From NCBI GenBank assembly GCA_903866915.1, contig CAIPPO010000183.1, positions 1-36,926 of the forward strand: a stretch of 36,926 nt of DNA, given 5' to 3'. A program made the position numbers and the translations under genes. This DNA is from an uncultured Mucilaginibacter sp. GTDB taxonomy: Bacteria > Bacteroidota > Bacteroidia > Sphingobacteriales > Sphingobacteriaceae. A model generated the notes under the pieces. The model had not been told where the DNA came from. It was given only the letters and a program-made list of their open reading frames with translations, and did no database searches. This document shows, piece by piece, positions 6,745 to 15,548 of the stretch. Position 1 is the stretch's first letter; every line of letters begins with the position of its first letter.

Positions 6745-8859
6745 ATGAAACCTAAATTTATACTACTGGCCATTGTAGCCTTTACAGCCTTTGCATCATG
6801 TAAAAAAGAGACAACCATAGGCAATCAAAGTACAAATGGAGTTCCCGGAACTTCAAAAGCTGCTCCGGATGGGTTCAATTATTCAACTACCAGGCAAATT
6901 AACGTCAGTGTCGCGCTGCGTTCAAATAGTAATGAGCCCATAAAAGGCGTACTGGTCAGTATCTATTTACCGGGAAGCACCAATCCTGGTTCAGCTATTT
7001 TTCATGGTCTTACCAATAGTGGTGGTGATCTTAATGCGCTGGTTACTGTTCCTTCCTACGTGGGCAAACTGGTCATAGATCCGGCTTATGCAGGACTGCT
7101 GCGCAATGCGACTGCCTTAATCAATGGCAATTCGCTGGGTGTAGTGATCGGTGGCCCGACGGGTTACAGCGGTGATATTGTTCCCGACTCTATTAATAAC
7201 AATCCATCTTTAACAACCACTAGTTCGCGCTTGAGGATTGATGGAGTTTCTACCACCGATATCGGATATCCTGCGGGATACACTGTTGCTAATGCATTTG
7301 CCGCTCCTGCCAATCTGGGTGTGCCGGCGTATCTCGAGCCAACACTCGATCCTGTAGATGCTACGATGTTGTCGTTTGTAAACACCTCGCTGCCTGAAAG
7401 TATTTCTGTCGTGAAAACGCACCCGCAATATCTTCAAAATACCGTTAATAACGTCGTGATTTTAGAAAAATCAGACGTTTGGATTACCTTCGTTTCAGAA
7501 GGTGCGGGTTACCAGAATGTTTTGGGGTATTTTACCTTCAAAACCGGTAGCCCCCCAACTTCTGCAACCGGCGGTACAGCCAATGGTGGAATTGATAAGA
7601 TTACTTACATTTTCCCGAATGCCTCTGCCAAAGGATCTGGTGGCGGATTGATTTCGGGTGACAAAGTGAAGCTGGGCACATTTGAAGCAGGCACAACGAT
7701 AGCATTTGTTTTATTGCAAAATGCCTGGACCGGCAGTGGTGTAAATGCTAATGCGACTAAATTTTATTCAATAAATAGCCTTAATCCGGAAAAAGATCCT
7801 ACACTAAAACAGCATGCAATTATTCTGTACGATCCAGTTCACCAGGTTGACCTTTTGAGCTTTGATGACCAGGACAGACAGACCGGTGGTTCTGACAACG
7901 ATTTTAATGATGTTGTTTTCTATGCTTCATCAAATCCGGTTACAGCCATATCGCAAACTGGCATACCGGCTGTAGATCCAGGCAAGGATTCTGATGGTGA
8001 TGGTGTTCCGGATCAAACGGATGCGTTTCCAAACGATCCAACCCGGGCTTTCATCAGTTATTACCCTTCGAAAACTACCTTTGCTAATATAGCTTTTGAA
8101 GACAACTGGCCGTCGAAAGGCGATTATGACATGAACGACCTTGTTTTGCAATATCGTTATACATTTATCAGCAATGCCCAAAATCAAATTGTTAGTGCTA
8201 CTGGTACCTATGTAGTAGCAGCGGCGGGTGCGTCATTTAAGAATGGATTTGGTGTACAGCTACCGGTTGCGCCTTCAGTGGTTACCTCAGTAACTGGTTG
8301 CAAGTATTCTACGGGAACTTATGTAAAAACTGATCCCAGTGGCCTGGAATCGGGACAAAGTAAAGCAGTATTTATACCATTTGACAATTCTGACCTGCTT
8401 GCACATAACTATGATTATTCATATTTCGTCAATACGTTGGCGTCTAAAAGTAAGGTTATAAGCGATACCGCTACCATCAATATAAGTTTTGCTACGCCTG
8501 TTGACCCCACGGTATTGACACCTTCAACAATCAATCCATTCCTCATCAGTAACCAGCGTCGTGGCTACGAGATTCATATGGCCGGTTATGCACCGACCGA
8601 TTTAGCCGATAAGACTTTGTTTGGCGCGCTTGATGATAATTCAGTCCCATCCACGGGGCAGTATTATATTTCGAAAGAGAATATGCCATGGGCTATTAGT
8701 TTCGGGCAAAACTTTATTTACCCGCTCGAAGCGGTTCCGATTACCAAGTCGTACCTGCATTTTGCAGACTGGGCGCAAAACGGAGGTACCAGCTATTCTG
8801 ATTGGTATAGCAATACCGCAACGGGTTACCGCGATAATACAACGATCTATACAAAATAG
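6745..8859 (+). CDS. LruC domain-containing lipoprotein
   Basis: Large exported protein of 704 residues. The signal ends in the lipobox FASC with Cys19, followed by KKE. Residues about 375-395 contain DQDRQTGGSDNDFNDVVF, the acidic core of DUF4114, a putative calcium-binding motif. Residues 415-431 (DSDGDGVPDQTDAFPND) are one thrombospondin type 3-like calcium repeat. From about 432 to the end runs the LruC domain (PSKTTFANIAFEDNWPSKGD, then YDMNDLVLQY), first named in Leptospira LruC and common in Bacteroidota. It is probably surface-displayed and calcium-stabilised; the molecular role is not established. It is a single gene closed by a strong hairpin. Confidence 0.9.
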   Translation: MKPKFILLAIVAFTAFASCKKETTIGNQSTNGVPGTSKAAPDGFNYSTTRQINVSVALRSNSNEPIKGVLVSIYLPGSTNPGSAIFHGLTNSGGDLNALVTVPSYVGKLVIDPAYAGLLRNATALINGNSLGVVIGGPTGYSGDIVPDSINNNPSLTTTSSRLRIDGVSTTDIGYPAGYTVANAFAAPANLGVPAYLEPTLDPVDATMLSFVNTSLPESISVVKTHPQYLQNTVNNVVILEKSDVWITFVSEGAGYQNVLGYFTFKTGSPPTSATGGTANGGIDKITYIFPNASAKGSGGGLISGDKVKLGTFEAGTTIAFVLLQNAWTGSGVNANATKFYSINSLNPEKDPTLKQHAIILYDPVHQVDLLSFDDQDRQTGGSDNDFNDVVFYASSNPVTAISQTGIPAVDPGKDSDGDGVPDQTDAFPNDPTRAFISYYPSKTTFANIAFEDNWPSKGDYDMNDLVLQYRYTFISNAQNQIVSATGTYVVAAAGASFKNGFGVQLPVAPSVVTSVTGCKYSTGTYVKTDPSGLESGQSKAVFIPFDNSDLLAHNYDYSYFVNTLASKSKVISDTATINISFATPVDPTVLTPSTINPFLISNQRRGYEIHMAGYAPTDLADKTLFGALDDNSVPSTGQYYISKENMPWAISFGQNFIYPLEAVPITKSYLHFADWAQNGGTSYSDWYSNTATGYRDNTTIYTK

Positions 8860-8886
8860 TGTCTTTAATAAGCAGTATATAATTTG

Positions 8887-8922
8887 CACAAAGCCCCGGT
8901 TTTTTTGAGCCGGGGCTTTGTG
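8887..8922. terminator. Hairpin terminator between convergent genes
   Basis: CACAAAGCCCCGG at 8887-8899 pairs perfectly with CCGGGGCTTTGTG at 8910-8922 across a T-rich 10-nt loop. It sits 27 bp after the LruC stop and faces the SRPBCC gene coming from the other side. The flanking T-run is short on both strands, so it may act bidirectionally. Confidence 0.8.
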
Positions 8923-9007
8923 TTGCTGTACTAATTTTCAAGCGCATCGATATTTCAAAATAACATAGATCTTACACCTTTAATTGCAGTTGTTTATATA
9001 TAAATAC

Positions 9008-9493
9008 TTATCCCAACAAGGCATCCAATTGATTAAGCCCAATAGTAAAGCCTCCCTCGAAGCCCATTTCAACTAACAATTTAAAATCTGCCTCGTTGTC
9101 AAACCTCAGGTCGACGACCACCTTTGTTTTATTACCCAGGGTAACAAACTTGTTATCCCAGTGGCCAATGGGCGCCCCCGGTGCAGGATTACCATGTTCG
9201 TCGGAAAATACGGCATCAGCTGCAAACCGGCGTTCATCCTCAATTGCGGTAAAGGTTACATTACTCCAATGTTGCTGGCCTTCCGGTCCTTCCATGGCAT
9301 ACAGCCAGGTACCGCCAACGCTGAAATCCATCGATTTTGTTTTAGCGATCCATGGTTTAGGTCCCCACCATTTTTCAAGAATTAAAGGGTCGGTCCAGGC
9401 TTTCCATACAACACCAATCGGCGCATTAAACTCACGTTCAACGTGTATTGTTTTCGTATTAAGGTCTTTCTCCAGTATAAAGTTGCTTGACAT
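9008..9493 (-). CDS. SRPBCC (AHSA1-type) domain protein
   Basis: Protein of 161 residues formed by one START/Bet v 1-like domain of the AHSA1 subgroup: VEREFNAPIGVVWKAWTDP, WWGPKPW, VGGTWLYAMEGPEG, and a C-terminal helix. The fold makes a hydrophobic pocket for lipids or other small ligands; most bacterial members have no assigned ligand. It is the last gene of an ArsR-SRPBCC-SRPBCC operon and is clearly paralogous to its upstream neighbour (EFNAP, KPW, YAM-GPEGQ-HW, final QLD), so the pair arose by tandem duplication. Cytoplasmic, with no signal peptide. Presumably controlled by the ArsR protein encoded first in the operon. Confidence 0.9.
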   Translation of the reverse strand: MSSNFILEKDLNTKTIHVEREFNAPIGVVWKAWTDPLILEKWWGPKPWIAKTKSMDFSVGGTWLYAMEGPEGQQHWSNVTFTAIEDERRFAADAVFSDEHGNPAPGAPIGHWDNKFVTLGNKTKVVVDLRFDNEADFKLLVEMGFEGGFTIGLNQLDALLG

Positions 9494-9578
9494 GTTTATG
9501 TAGTTTAAATTGATCTAAATTAATCGGAAGATGTTTGTGCCCCCCAACGGCGCTAATTAAATATTTTTAAAAGTAAAT

Positions 9579-10073
9579 TTATACTACGGCTAATACGTCA
9601 TCCAGTTGACCAAAGGTGGCTGCTGTTCCTTCTTTAAAGCCACCTTCAACGAACCATTTGATGGTTTCTTCACTATCAAAAACATGCGTTGCCTCTATCC
9701 GTGATCGGTTGTCATCGATCGCAACGAATTTTGTCTCGGTATAGGATTTTGGTCCATCCAGTTTCGGGTTTCCATCCGCATCGCAAAATAAACCCATTGT
9801 TGAAATAAGTTTGCCTTCCACAATAGCAGTAAATTCATCATACATCCAATGCACCTGCCCTTCAGGGCCAACCATGGCATATTTTGAGACTCCGCCAACA
9901 GTTAGTTCCAATGTATGTTTTTCGATGGTCCATGGTTTTGGGGCTACCCATTTTGCAAGCAGTTCAGGATCGGTAAAGGCCCGCCATATTTTTTCAACAG
10001 GCGCGTTAAATTCACGTTTAATTATAATTTTCTTTGCTGCAAGATCTGCTTCAAAGTCAAATTTGTTGCTCAT
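9579..10073 (-). CDS. SRPBCC (AHSA1-type) domain protein, paralogue of the next gene
   Basis: Protein of 164 residues, one AHSA1/SRPBCC domain (IKREFNAPVEKIWRAFTDPE, WVAPKPW, VGGVSKYAMVGPEG, final helix EGTAATFGQLDDV). It starts 10 bp after the ArsR stop, so the two are co-transcribed. In Bacteroidota and other phyla such ArsR-SRPBCC pairs are frequent, and the regulator is thought to respond to a condition the SRPBCC protein deals with; the ligand is unknown. An 85-bp gap separates it from the paralogue downstream. Confidence 0.9.
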   Translation of the reverse strand: MSNKFDFEADLAAKKIIIKREFNAPVEKIWRAFTDPELLAKWVAPKPWTIEKHTLELTVGGVSKYAMVGPEGQVHWMYDEFTAIVEGKLISTMGLFCDADGNPKLDGPKSYTETKFVAIDDNRSRIEATHVFDSEETIKWFVEGGFKEGTAATFGQLDDVLAVV

Positions 10074-10083
10074 CTCGTTTTGT

Positions 10084-10389
10084 TTAAAGGTGATTTAATA
10101 GGTTGTCTAACTGGTCGAAACGAGTTTCCCAAATTTGGCGTAAGCGCTCAAGCCATATGTCGATATCTTTCATTCTTTCCGTGTTCAGGTAATAATAGTT
10201 TTCTCTGCCACTTTGCTTTTGCGTCACCACTTCGCATTCCGTCAGTATTTTGATGTGTTTTGAAATAGCCTGCCGGGTACTATCAAAATGCCCGGCGAGT
10301 GCCTGGGGCGTCATCGCTTGTAGTGCCAGCAAGGTGATGATGGCCCTGCGGGTGGGGTCGGCTATCGCCTGAAATACGTCTCGTCTCAT
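10084..10389 (-). CDS. ArsR family transcriptional regulator (module 1)
   Basis: Winged-helix repressor of 101 residues. The helix-turn-helix is at about residues 26-54 (MTPQALAGHFDSTRQAISKH, then IKIL) and the wing contains QKQSGRENYYYLN. The metal-binding CxC motif of the ArsR/SmtB metal sensors is missing (one Cys in TECEVV), so it does not look like a metal sensor; it belongs to the group paired with SRPBCC proteins. It is first in the operon, 8 bp from a palindrome and 22 bp from a consensus -7 box, so autoregulation is likely. It is closely related to the ArsR protein at 18848-19177, with a changed recognition helix. Confidence 0.93.
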   Translation of the reverse strand: MRRDVFQAIADPTRRAIITLLALQAMTPQALAGHFDSTRQAISKHIKILTECEVVTQKQSGRENYYYLNTERMKDIDIWLERLRQIWETRFDQLDNLLNHL

Positions 10390-10396
10390 TATATTG

Positions 10397-10438
10397 GCAA
10401 CTGATTGGTTGCAAATATAAACGCAACTATTCGGTTGC
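10397..10438. promoter_or_regulatory. Paired operators GCAAC-N6-GTTGC of ArsR module 1
   Basis: Two 16-bp palindromes, GCAACTGATTGGTTGC (10397-10412) and GCAACTATTCGGTTGC (10423-10438), lie 26 bp apart, about 2.5 helical turns. One fills the promoter spacer, the other abuts the -7 box on the downstream side. Bound regulator would block RNA polymerase, so repression by the adjacent ArsR is the likely mechanism. Confidence 0.75.
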
Positions 10439-10443
10439 GCAAA
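10412..10443 (-). promoter_or_regulatory. Bacteroidota-type promoter of ArsR module 1
   Basis: Read on the minus strand: TTTG (10443-10440), a 20-nt spacer, then TATATTTG (10419-10412), a perfect TAnnTTTG -7 element, 22 bp before the ArsR ATG. An almost identical arrangement stands before module 2. Confidence 0.82.
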
Positions 10444-10518
10444 CTTTTTTGAAAATATTATTCGAAGGGAATTTTGGAGCGTGCGTTAATTTATTCTCAG
10501 GAAATTAAATAGTTATTT

Positions 10519-11871
10519 TTATTTCCACAATTTCGAAAGCTGTCCGGTAGCTTTTAAATAATCGAGCCAATAGAGTCTTAGTTGTACCTCACTGGCCTGG
10601 CGATTTGCCTGGATATTTTGCAAGTTGGCTTCTTCGGTATTTAGGGTTGACGCTGATTCCTGTCCCGCTTCAAATCTGTCCTGTAATATTTTTACGGTCT
10701 CTTTAGATAGTATAATATTGCTTTCCAGCGTTTTTAACTGGGCTGCTGTGCGGTCGGTTTTAATTTTGGCGGTTAGTGCATCCTTATTGTATTGTGCCGA
10801 TTTGTCGATTAGCTGATCATTATACTGTTGCGATTGTAATTGTAACTGGCGTAGCTTGTTTTGTTTGTCTTCGCCGATCAAAAGTGGCAGTTTTATATAA
10901 AGCCCAACGTAACTGAGCCCAAACCATGAGCCGGATGCTACCGGGTTAAACTGGTTGGTATATTGGTTAGCTCCTATAAAGCCTTTAAGATTTATAATAG
11001 GCAGGTATTTGGCATCCTCCGACCGCGCCTGAATGCCCGAAAGTTTTGCCTGAAGCGCCAACTGCCTTAATTCCGGTATCGAATCGTTTGTTGCCTTGAC
11101 AATAGTTTGTAAGCGGTTATTGTCAGGTAAAAAATTTGTATCAATTGCGAAGTCGGTATTTGTTGAACTGTTTTGACCAATAAGATAGAGTAGGTACACT
11201 TTGTTTTCTACTAATTGCGAAACTGCGTCCAATAATTTTTGTACGGCATTATTTTGATTGATGATGGCCGCATTCAGATCGGATTTTAGCAAACGTTTTG
11301 CCTTGTATCTATCATTCTGCAACTGGTAACTGATCCAGGTGCGGGCAGTATCTGCTATGGCAATTTTTATTTCTTTTTGTTGCTTGCCAATATTTCCATA
11401 GGCCTGTGCCACATTATACGCCAGGTCGTATTCGGTTTGGGCCTGGCTTGCGGCGGCAATTTTCTCCTGGAGTTCAGCTTCATTTTTCGACCGTGCTATC
11501 GAGAGATCAAGCAAAGGTTGTGTGATGGTCAGTCCCGCAGCCTGTGTCCATTTGGTGCCGAATTGTACACTCTTTGTTGCATCGATTGGGTAATTTGGAT
11601 TGAAAATTCCTATAGGTAATATGGATGTCTGCAGGATAGGATTGTACAGGTAGTTATAATCCAATGACACCTGCGGCCAGTACTTTTTAAGCAAAGCCTG
11701 GGTTTGAAGCCTGCGGATGGCTATATCCAGCTTGCCAGCCTGTATATTTTTGCGGTTTGCCAGCGCGCTAACAATAGCTTGCTTTAACGATAATGGTGTT
11801 TGCCCCACAACGTTTTTTGAGTGGATCAGCAGCGCCGGAATCAGGTATAAGGTGATTAACAATCTTTTCAT
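10519..11871 (-). CDS. TolC family outer-membrane efflux protein
   Basis: Protein of 450 residues with a signal peptide (to about residue 24, ending VVGQ) and two outer-membrane efflux (OEP, PF02321) repeats rich in heptad-like helices: LSLKQAIVSALANRKNIQAG near the start and ESASTLNTEEANLQNIQANR near the end. It would form a trimeric channel across the outer membrane and periplasm. It is the last gene of the ABC exporter operon, 83 bp after the permease, so it is the dedicated exit duct. Lacking a lipobox Cys, it differs from the second outer-membrane efflux protein at 30901-32310. Confidence 0.92.
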   Translation of the reverse strand: MKRLLITLYLIPALLIHSKNVVGQTPLSLKQAIVSALANRKNIQAGKLDIAIRRLQTQALLKKYWPQVSLDYNYLYNPILQTSILPIGIFNPNYPIDATKSVQFGTKWTQAAGLTITQPLLDLSIARSKNEAELQEKIAAASQAQTEYDLAYNVAQAYGNIGKQQKEIKIAIADTARTWISYQLQNDRYKAKRLLKSDLNAAIINQNNAVQKLLDAVSQLVENKVYLLYLIGQNSSTNTDFAIDTNFLPDNNRLQTIVKATNDSIPELRQLALQAKLSGIQARSEDAKYLPIINLKGFIGANQYTNQFNPVASGSWFGLSYVGLYIKLPLLIGEDKQNKLRQLQLQSQQYNDQLIDKSAQYNKDALTAKIKTDRTAAQLKTLESNIILSKETVKILQDRFEAGQESASTLNTEEANLQNIQANRQASEVQLRLYWLDYLKATGQLSKLWK

Positions 11872-11954
11872 AGCCTAAAAATTAAAGATCAGCATCATTG
11901 ATCATTTGGTTTGGGTAAACTTAAAATCGAATCGTTCATAGGTAAATTTTAGGA

Positions 11955-13082
11955 TCATCTGAATACTGCTGCCGGTTCAACGCTGCTTATCCTGCGCAAA
12001 GCAAAAGAGGCGCCGCCGATAGATATCAGTGCAATGGTTGAAAACATGCTAAGTATGATCAATGGTGAAAAGTTGAATATCAGGCCCGATTTAGCCACTC
12101 CAATTCGAAAACCCTCTAATAAAAGCATCCCAACCGTAAAACCTACTATCGCAAATAAAATAGCCTGAGTTAAGATCAATCGCCTGATATAGGCATTGCC
12201 TGCACCGATTGCTTTTAGTGTGCCATAATCTTTCAAACGATCAAGTGCTGATGAATACATGGTTAAGCCAATGATAAAGAACCCGGCTATTAGTGCGAAG
12301 ATGATGAGCGTTCCGGTACTTAAGGCTATGCCGCTGGATCCAAGTATCTTTTCTATCGAAGATTTGGCAAGTTTTTCGGATGGCCATGCCCTGACGCCGG
12401 TTATAGTGCGGTTGATACGGGCTACTACTTCGTCCACATTACTACCCGGTTGCACATCGACCAGAACTGCGCTGATACTATTGACCGATTGATTAGCGTA
12501 AAACCTCGCACGCTCGATCGTTGTAACACTGATACTGCTGCCAAATCCCCTAAACCCTTTTGTTTGCAGTGCAAAAAATGCCCGTTTGCCATTGATTTCA
12601 AAATCGGTCCCGAGATCGATCTTGTTGCCAATATTCTTCTTTTCAAAAAATTCTGCACTCACGGCACCATCCATCTCCAGATCGGCAGGTTTTCCCGCGA
12701 TGATTTTGGCGGAATCTAATACGGTGTTCAGTTTGGTAATGTCAACTCCTATCAGTGTGATCGCGCCGCTGGTGCCGTTATTATAATTGCACGAAGCGCC
12801 AGTGATCAATATTGGGAAAGCTTCTTTTACACCGGGCAGTCCCTGCACGGCACGCAGTGTTCGGATATCCAATTTGCCTAGTTGGTTCACATCATCGGTT
12901 TTGCTGTCGACCACCCAAATATTGGCCTTTACGTTAGTGGCGAGCGAACCCATTAAACCTGTTAAAAAAAAGAATACACCGAGCTGCTGCCCGATGAGGA
13001 AAGTACTGATGAGGATACCAACAATTACCCCAATACTTTTGGGCTTGTCGAATCGGATAAATTCCCAGGCGGTCTTTAGCAT
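11955..13082 (-). CDS. ABC exporter permease, DevC/FtsX-like
   Basis: Membrane protein of 375 residues with four predicted helices: one near 17-40, then a large periplasmic domain (about 45-260), then three near 262-285, 305-330 and 340-362. This is the FtsX/MacB topology; the N-terminal AWEFIRFDKPKSIGVIVGIL and the loop SALDRLKDYGTLKAIGA fit the DevC branch known from cyanobacteria. The MacB-like fold usually works as a mechanotransmitter that drives substrates already in the periplasm out through TolC. The gene lies 4 bp after the adaptor gene and is clearly in the same operon. Confidence 0.92.
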   Translation of the reverse strand: MLKTAWEFIRFDKPKSIGVIVGILISTFLIGQQLGVFFFLTGLMGSLATNVKANIWVVDSKTDDVNQLGKLDIRTLRAVQGLPGVKEAFPILITGASCNYNNGTSGAITLIGVDITKLNTVLDSAKIIAGKPADLEMDGAVSAEFFEKKNIGNKIDLGTDFEINGKRAFFALQTKGFRGFGSSISVTTIERARFYANQSVNSISAVLVDVQPGSNVDEVVARINRTITGVRAWPSEKLAKSSIEKILGSSGIALSTGTLIIFALIAGFFIIGLTMYSSALDRLKDYGTLKAIGAGNAYIRRLILTQAILFAIVGFTVGMLLLEGFRIGVAKSGLIFNFSPLIILSMFSTIALISIGGASFALRRISSVEPAAVFR

Positions 13083-13086
13083 ATCA

Positions 13087-14043
13087 TCATTTGGTTTTAT
13101 TGGGGCTCATTACGATCACACATTCAACCCTTTCATTCAGCAGCAACTTTTCAGGCTTGTCCAGTACGATCTTTATTTCGCGTACCCGCCGGTCTTCCTT
13201 TTCCCCGGCCTGGTCGGTAAACAGCGATTTCTTTTTCAGGAATCCAGCCGTAAAGTAAACCGTACCGGTAGAAAGCGTATCCAGGTTTCCCGTGTTTCTG
13301 ATCCAGGCTTTCTGGCCGTCGGTAATCTTGTCAGCAAATAACTCATCGATCTCGCAATCTGCAATCGTTCTACCCTGCGGACTGATTTGAACAAATGGAG
13401 TTTTATTATCAATAGCACTGCCAACGCGTGGACTGATCTCCAATAGTTTTCCACGGATAGGAGAACGAATGATCTTTTGTTCGCGCTGTTGTTGTGATAC
13501 ATCGAGCGCGGCGCGGGCTCCCTCCAGCTTGCTTTTTGAGACCAGCACATTGTCATGTAAGCGGTTAAGATTCGATTTAAAGCCTTTGAGGGTGGTGGCA
13601 GCATCATCTACAGCCTGTTGGGTTTCGGAACCTTTATCAAGCAGGGTTTTTAAGCGCTCAAGTTGGTCAACGGCATTATCATATTTTGCCTGGTATTCTT
13701 CAATTGCAGCTTCATCAGCTTTCACCTGTTCGGTTTGGGTTTTGATTTCGCTTGAAAGCTGACTCACCTGTGCGTCTTCTACAAAATGTTGTAGCTCCAG
13801 GATCTTCTCCCCAACCTTAACGGAATCATTTTCTTTTTTATAAATATGCTCAACGATACCATTTACCGGGGATGATAGCTGGATAATGTCGCCTTCGGGG
13901 ATGATTTTACCGATACCTACAACCTGGGTAATAGGTGCAGTCTGCTTTGAAGGGTTTTTGGCTGCAGAACTCTGGTCTTTTGAATGATCGGTACAGCCAG
14001 CAAGCACCATCAAAAGGGTAAAACAATAAACAAGGTGCTTCAT
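13087..14043 (-). CDS. HlyD/DevB-like membrane fusion lipoprotein
   Basis: Periplasmic adaptor of 318 residues. The signal ends in the lipobox VLAGC (Cys17), so it should be a lipoprotein, whereas cyanobacterial DevB has a membrane anchor. The biotinyl-lipoyl halves are at about 45-75 (GKIIPEGDIIQLSSPVNGIV) and 190-215 (IRSPIRGKLLEISPRVGSAI), separated by a long coiled-coil hairpin (about 80-185), and a beta-barrel domain follows. It links the permease to TolC. Starts 9 bp after the ATPase gene. Confidence 0.92.
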   Translation of the reverse strand: MKHLVYCFTLLMVLAGCTDHSKDQSSAAKNPSKQTAPITQVVGIGKIIPEGDIIQLSSPVNGIVEHIYKKENDSVKVGEKILELQHFVEDAQVSQLSSEIKTQTEQVKADEAAIEEYQAKYDNAVDQLERLKTLLDKGSETQQAVDDAATTLKGFKSNLNRLHDNVLVSKSKLEGARAALDVSQQQREQKIIRSPIRGKLLEISPRVGSAIDNKTPFVQISPQGRTIADCEIDELFADKITDGQKAWIRNTGNLDTLSTGTVYFTAGFLKKKSLFTDQAGEKEDRRVREIKIVLDKPEKLLLNERVECVIVMSPNKTK

Positions 14044-14052
14044 ATATATATT

Positions 14053-14778
14053 TTAATGAGGTACAATTTCGTCTTCATTAGGTTTATCGCTAACAGCGCC
14101 ATCCGATACATAAAGGATGCGATCGGCAAAGGGCCTCAGGCGGGTATCATGCGTAACTACAGCAACGGCTTTGCCCTGTTTGGCAAGTCCTCTAAGTTCA
14201 TCCATCACCACGCCTACACTTTTGATATCGAGTGATGCTGTTGGTTCATCGCAAAGCATAATTTCGGGGTTAGTTACCAATGCTCTTGCAATGGCAACGC
14301 GTTGCTGTTGTCCGCCGCTCAGGTCGTTTGACAAGTTCCTGAGCCTATCGCCCATACCAACTTTAACCAATGCATCGGTTGCCTTTTGTTTAGCATCTTT
14401 TTCAGCTATACCTTGTAACTGCAAGGGCATCATCACATTTTCCAGTGCTGTCAAAGGGGCAATGAGGTTGAACTTTTGAAATACAAAGCCAATTTTTTCC
14501 AGGCGAATCATTGCCAGTTTTTTTTCGCTCAGGCCGGTAATGTTTACATCATTGATCCACACCTCGCCGAAACTTGGGTAGATCACGCAGCCAAAAAGAG
14601 AAAGTAAAGTAGTTTTGCCTGAGCCGGATGGGCCTATGATGAGTGTAAGTTCTCCCGACAACAGGTTAACGGTTGTTGGCTGCAGAGCGGTAATTAGTGT
14701 ATCGCCGGTTTTGTATTCTTTGCCGGCTTTTAACAGCCTTGCAACAATTTTATGGCCTTCATTCTCGCCTGTGATCAT
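14053..14778 (-). CDS. ABC exporter ATPase, DevA/MacB-like
   Basis: Nucleotide-binding subunit of 241 residues, complete and probably active: Walker A GPSGSGKTT (49-57), Q-loop Gln101 in VFQKFNL, signature LSGGQ (153-157), Walker B IMLCDE (173-178), D-loop ASLD and switch His210 in VVTHD. Similarity is to the LolD/MacB/DevA branch. It is the first gene of a four-gene operon (ATPase, adaptor, permease, TolC) and energises export of an unknown substrate; DevBCA systems export glycolipids in heterocyst cyanobacteria, but substrate cannot be carried over to this phylum. The promoter should lie in the 304-bp divergent gap upstream; no consensus box is convincing. Confidence 0.94.
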   Translation of the reverse strand: MITGENEGHKIVARLLKAGKEYKTGDTLITALQPTTVNLLSGELTLIIGPSGSGKTTLLSLFGCVIYPSFGEVWINDVNITGLSEKKLAMIRLEKIGFVFQKFNLIAPLTALENVMMPLQLQGIAEKDAKQKATDALVKVGMGDRLRNLSNDLSGGQQQRVAIARALVTNPEIMLCDEPTASLDIKSVGVVMDELRGLAKQGKAVAVVTHDTRLRPFADRILYVSDGAVSDKPNEDEIVPH

Positions 14779-15082
14779 ATTATATATATGCGTGTAAATT
14801 TAAACATAAAGCAGGTAAATAAACACGAAATGCAAATGGTGGCTTAAATCGAATGCTAATAAAAAAAGAAAATAAAACCTATTGCGGGCACATGGATATT
14901 ACAGTATTTTTTTTAACAGTTAAATTGGGTACATTGTTGCATGCCAATTAACTAAATGTTTTAAAGCAATTAATTTAATCCAATCCTGGCAAGCTGTGAA
15001 TAAAAATAATTATCTTCATTTCAACCAATTCAAAAACAACATCCCTAAAACTATCGGGCCAATCAATTTAAAAACCAAAAAA
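14779..15082. other. Divergent intergenic region, 304 bp
   Basis: It separates the exporter operon from the VOC gene and should hold both promoters. It is AT-rich. On the minus strand TATGTTTA near 14800 resembles a -7 box but has a poorly spaced -33. On the plus strand TATCTTCA near 15010 is a weak -7 candidate. The open frame of the VOC gene extends into it from a GTG at 14996, which I regard as fortuitous. Confidence 0.45.
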
Positions 15083-15517
15083 ATGGCAAGCGTATCAATT
15101 TATTTAAACTTCGACGGCGATGCTGAAGAAGCTTTTAACCACTACAAAAAAGTATTCGGGACAGAGTTTTTAGCCCCTATCATGCGGATGAAAGATGCCC
15201 CTCCACACCCCGCTGCTCCACCCCTCACTGACGATGATAAAGAAAAAGTGATGCATGTGGGCTTGCCAATACTTGGCGGAATGATCATTATGGCGACCGA
15301 CATATTACCTAGTATGGGACAACAACTGGTAGAAGGCAATAATTTCACCATCAGTTTAAATCCGGATACCAGAGAAGAAGCTGACATCCTTTACCAGAAA
15401 TTGTCGGAAGGTGTAACCGATGGGGTACCACCACATGAAGAATTCTGGGGCTACTGGGGCACCTGTAAAGACCGTTTCGGCATCCGCTGGATGTTTAATA
15501 TTATGAATGCAATGTAA
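15083..15517 (+). CDS. VOC superfamily protein, PhnB-like
   Basis: Protein of 144 residues with the two beta-alpha-beta-beta-beta repeats of the vicinal oxygen chelate fold. The start MASVSIYLNFDGDAEEAFNH, then YKKVFG, and the end WGYWGTCKDRFGIRWMFNI are typical of the PhnB/YjdN subgroup (often mislabelled 3-demethylubiquinone methyltransferase). Some metal ligands of true glyoxalases are absent in this subgroup, and its activity is generally unknown. I use the ATG at 15083, which begins the fold directly. A 21-bp hairpin follows 31 bp after the stop. Confidence 0.88.
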   Translation: MASVSIYLNFDGDAEEAFNHYKKVFGTEFLAPIMRMKDAPPHPAAPPLTDDDKEKVMHVGLPILGGMIIMATDILPSMGQQLVEGNNFTISLNPDTREEADILYQKLSEGVTDGVPPHEEFWGYWGTCKDRFGIRWMFNIMNAM

Positions 15518-15548
15518 AATAGACCTTTGGTCAGATCACCCAATAATG

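Noticed and set aside
12787..13341. Plus-strand frame of 184 codons opposite the permease and adaptor genes
   Set aside because: It spans the junction of two well-supported genes on the other strand and has no recognisable domain.
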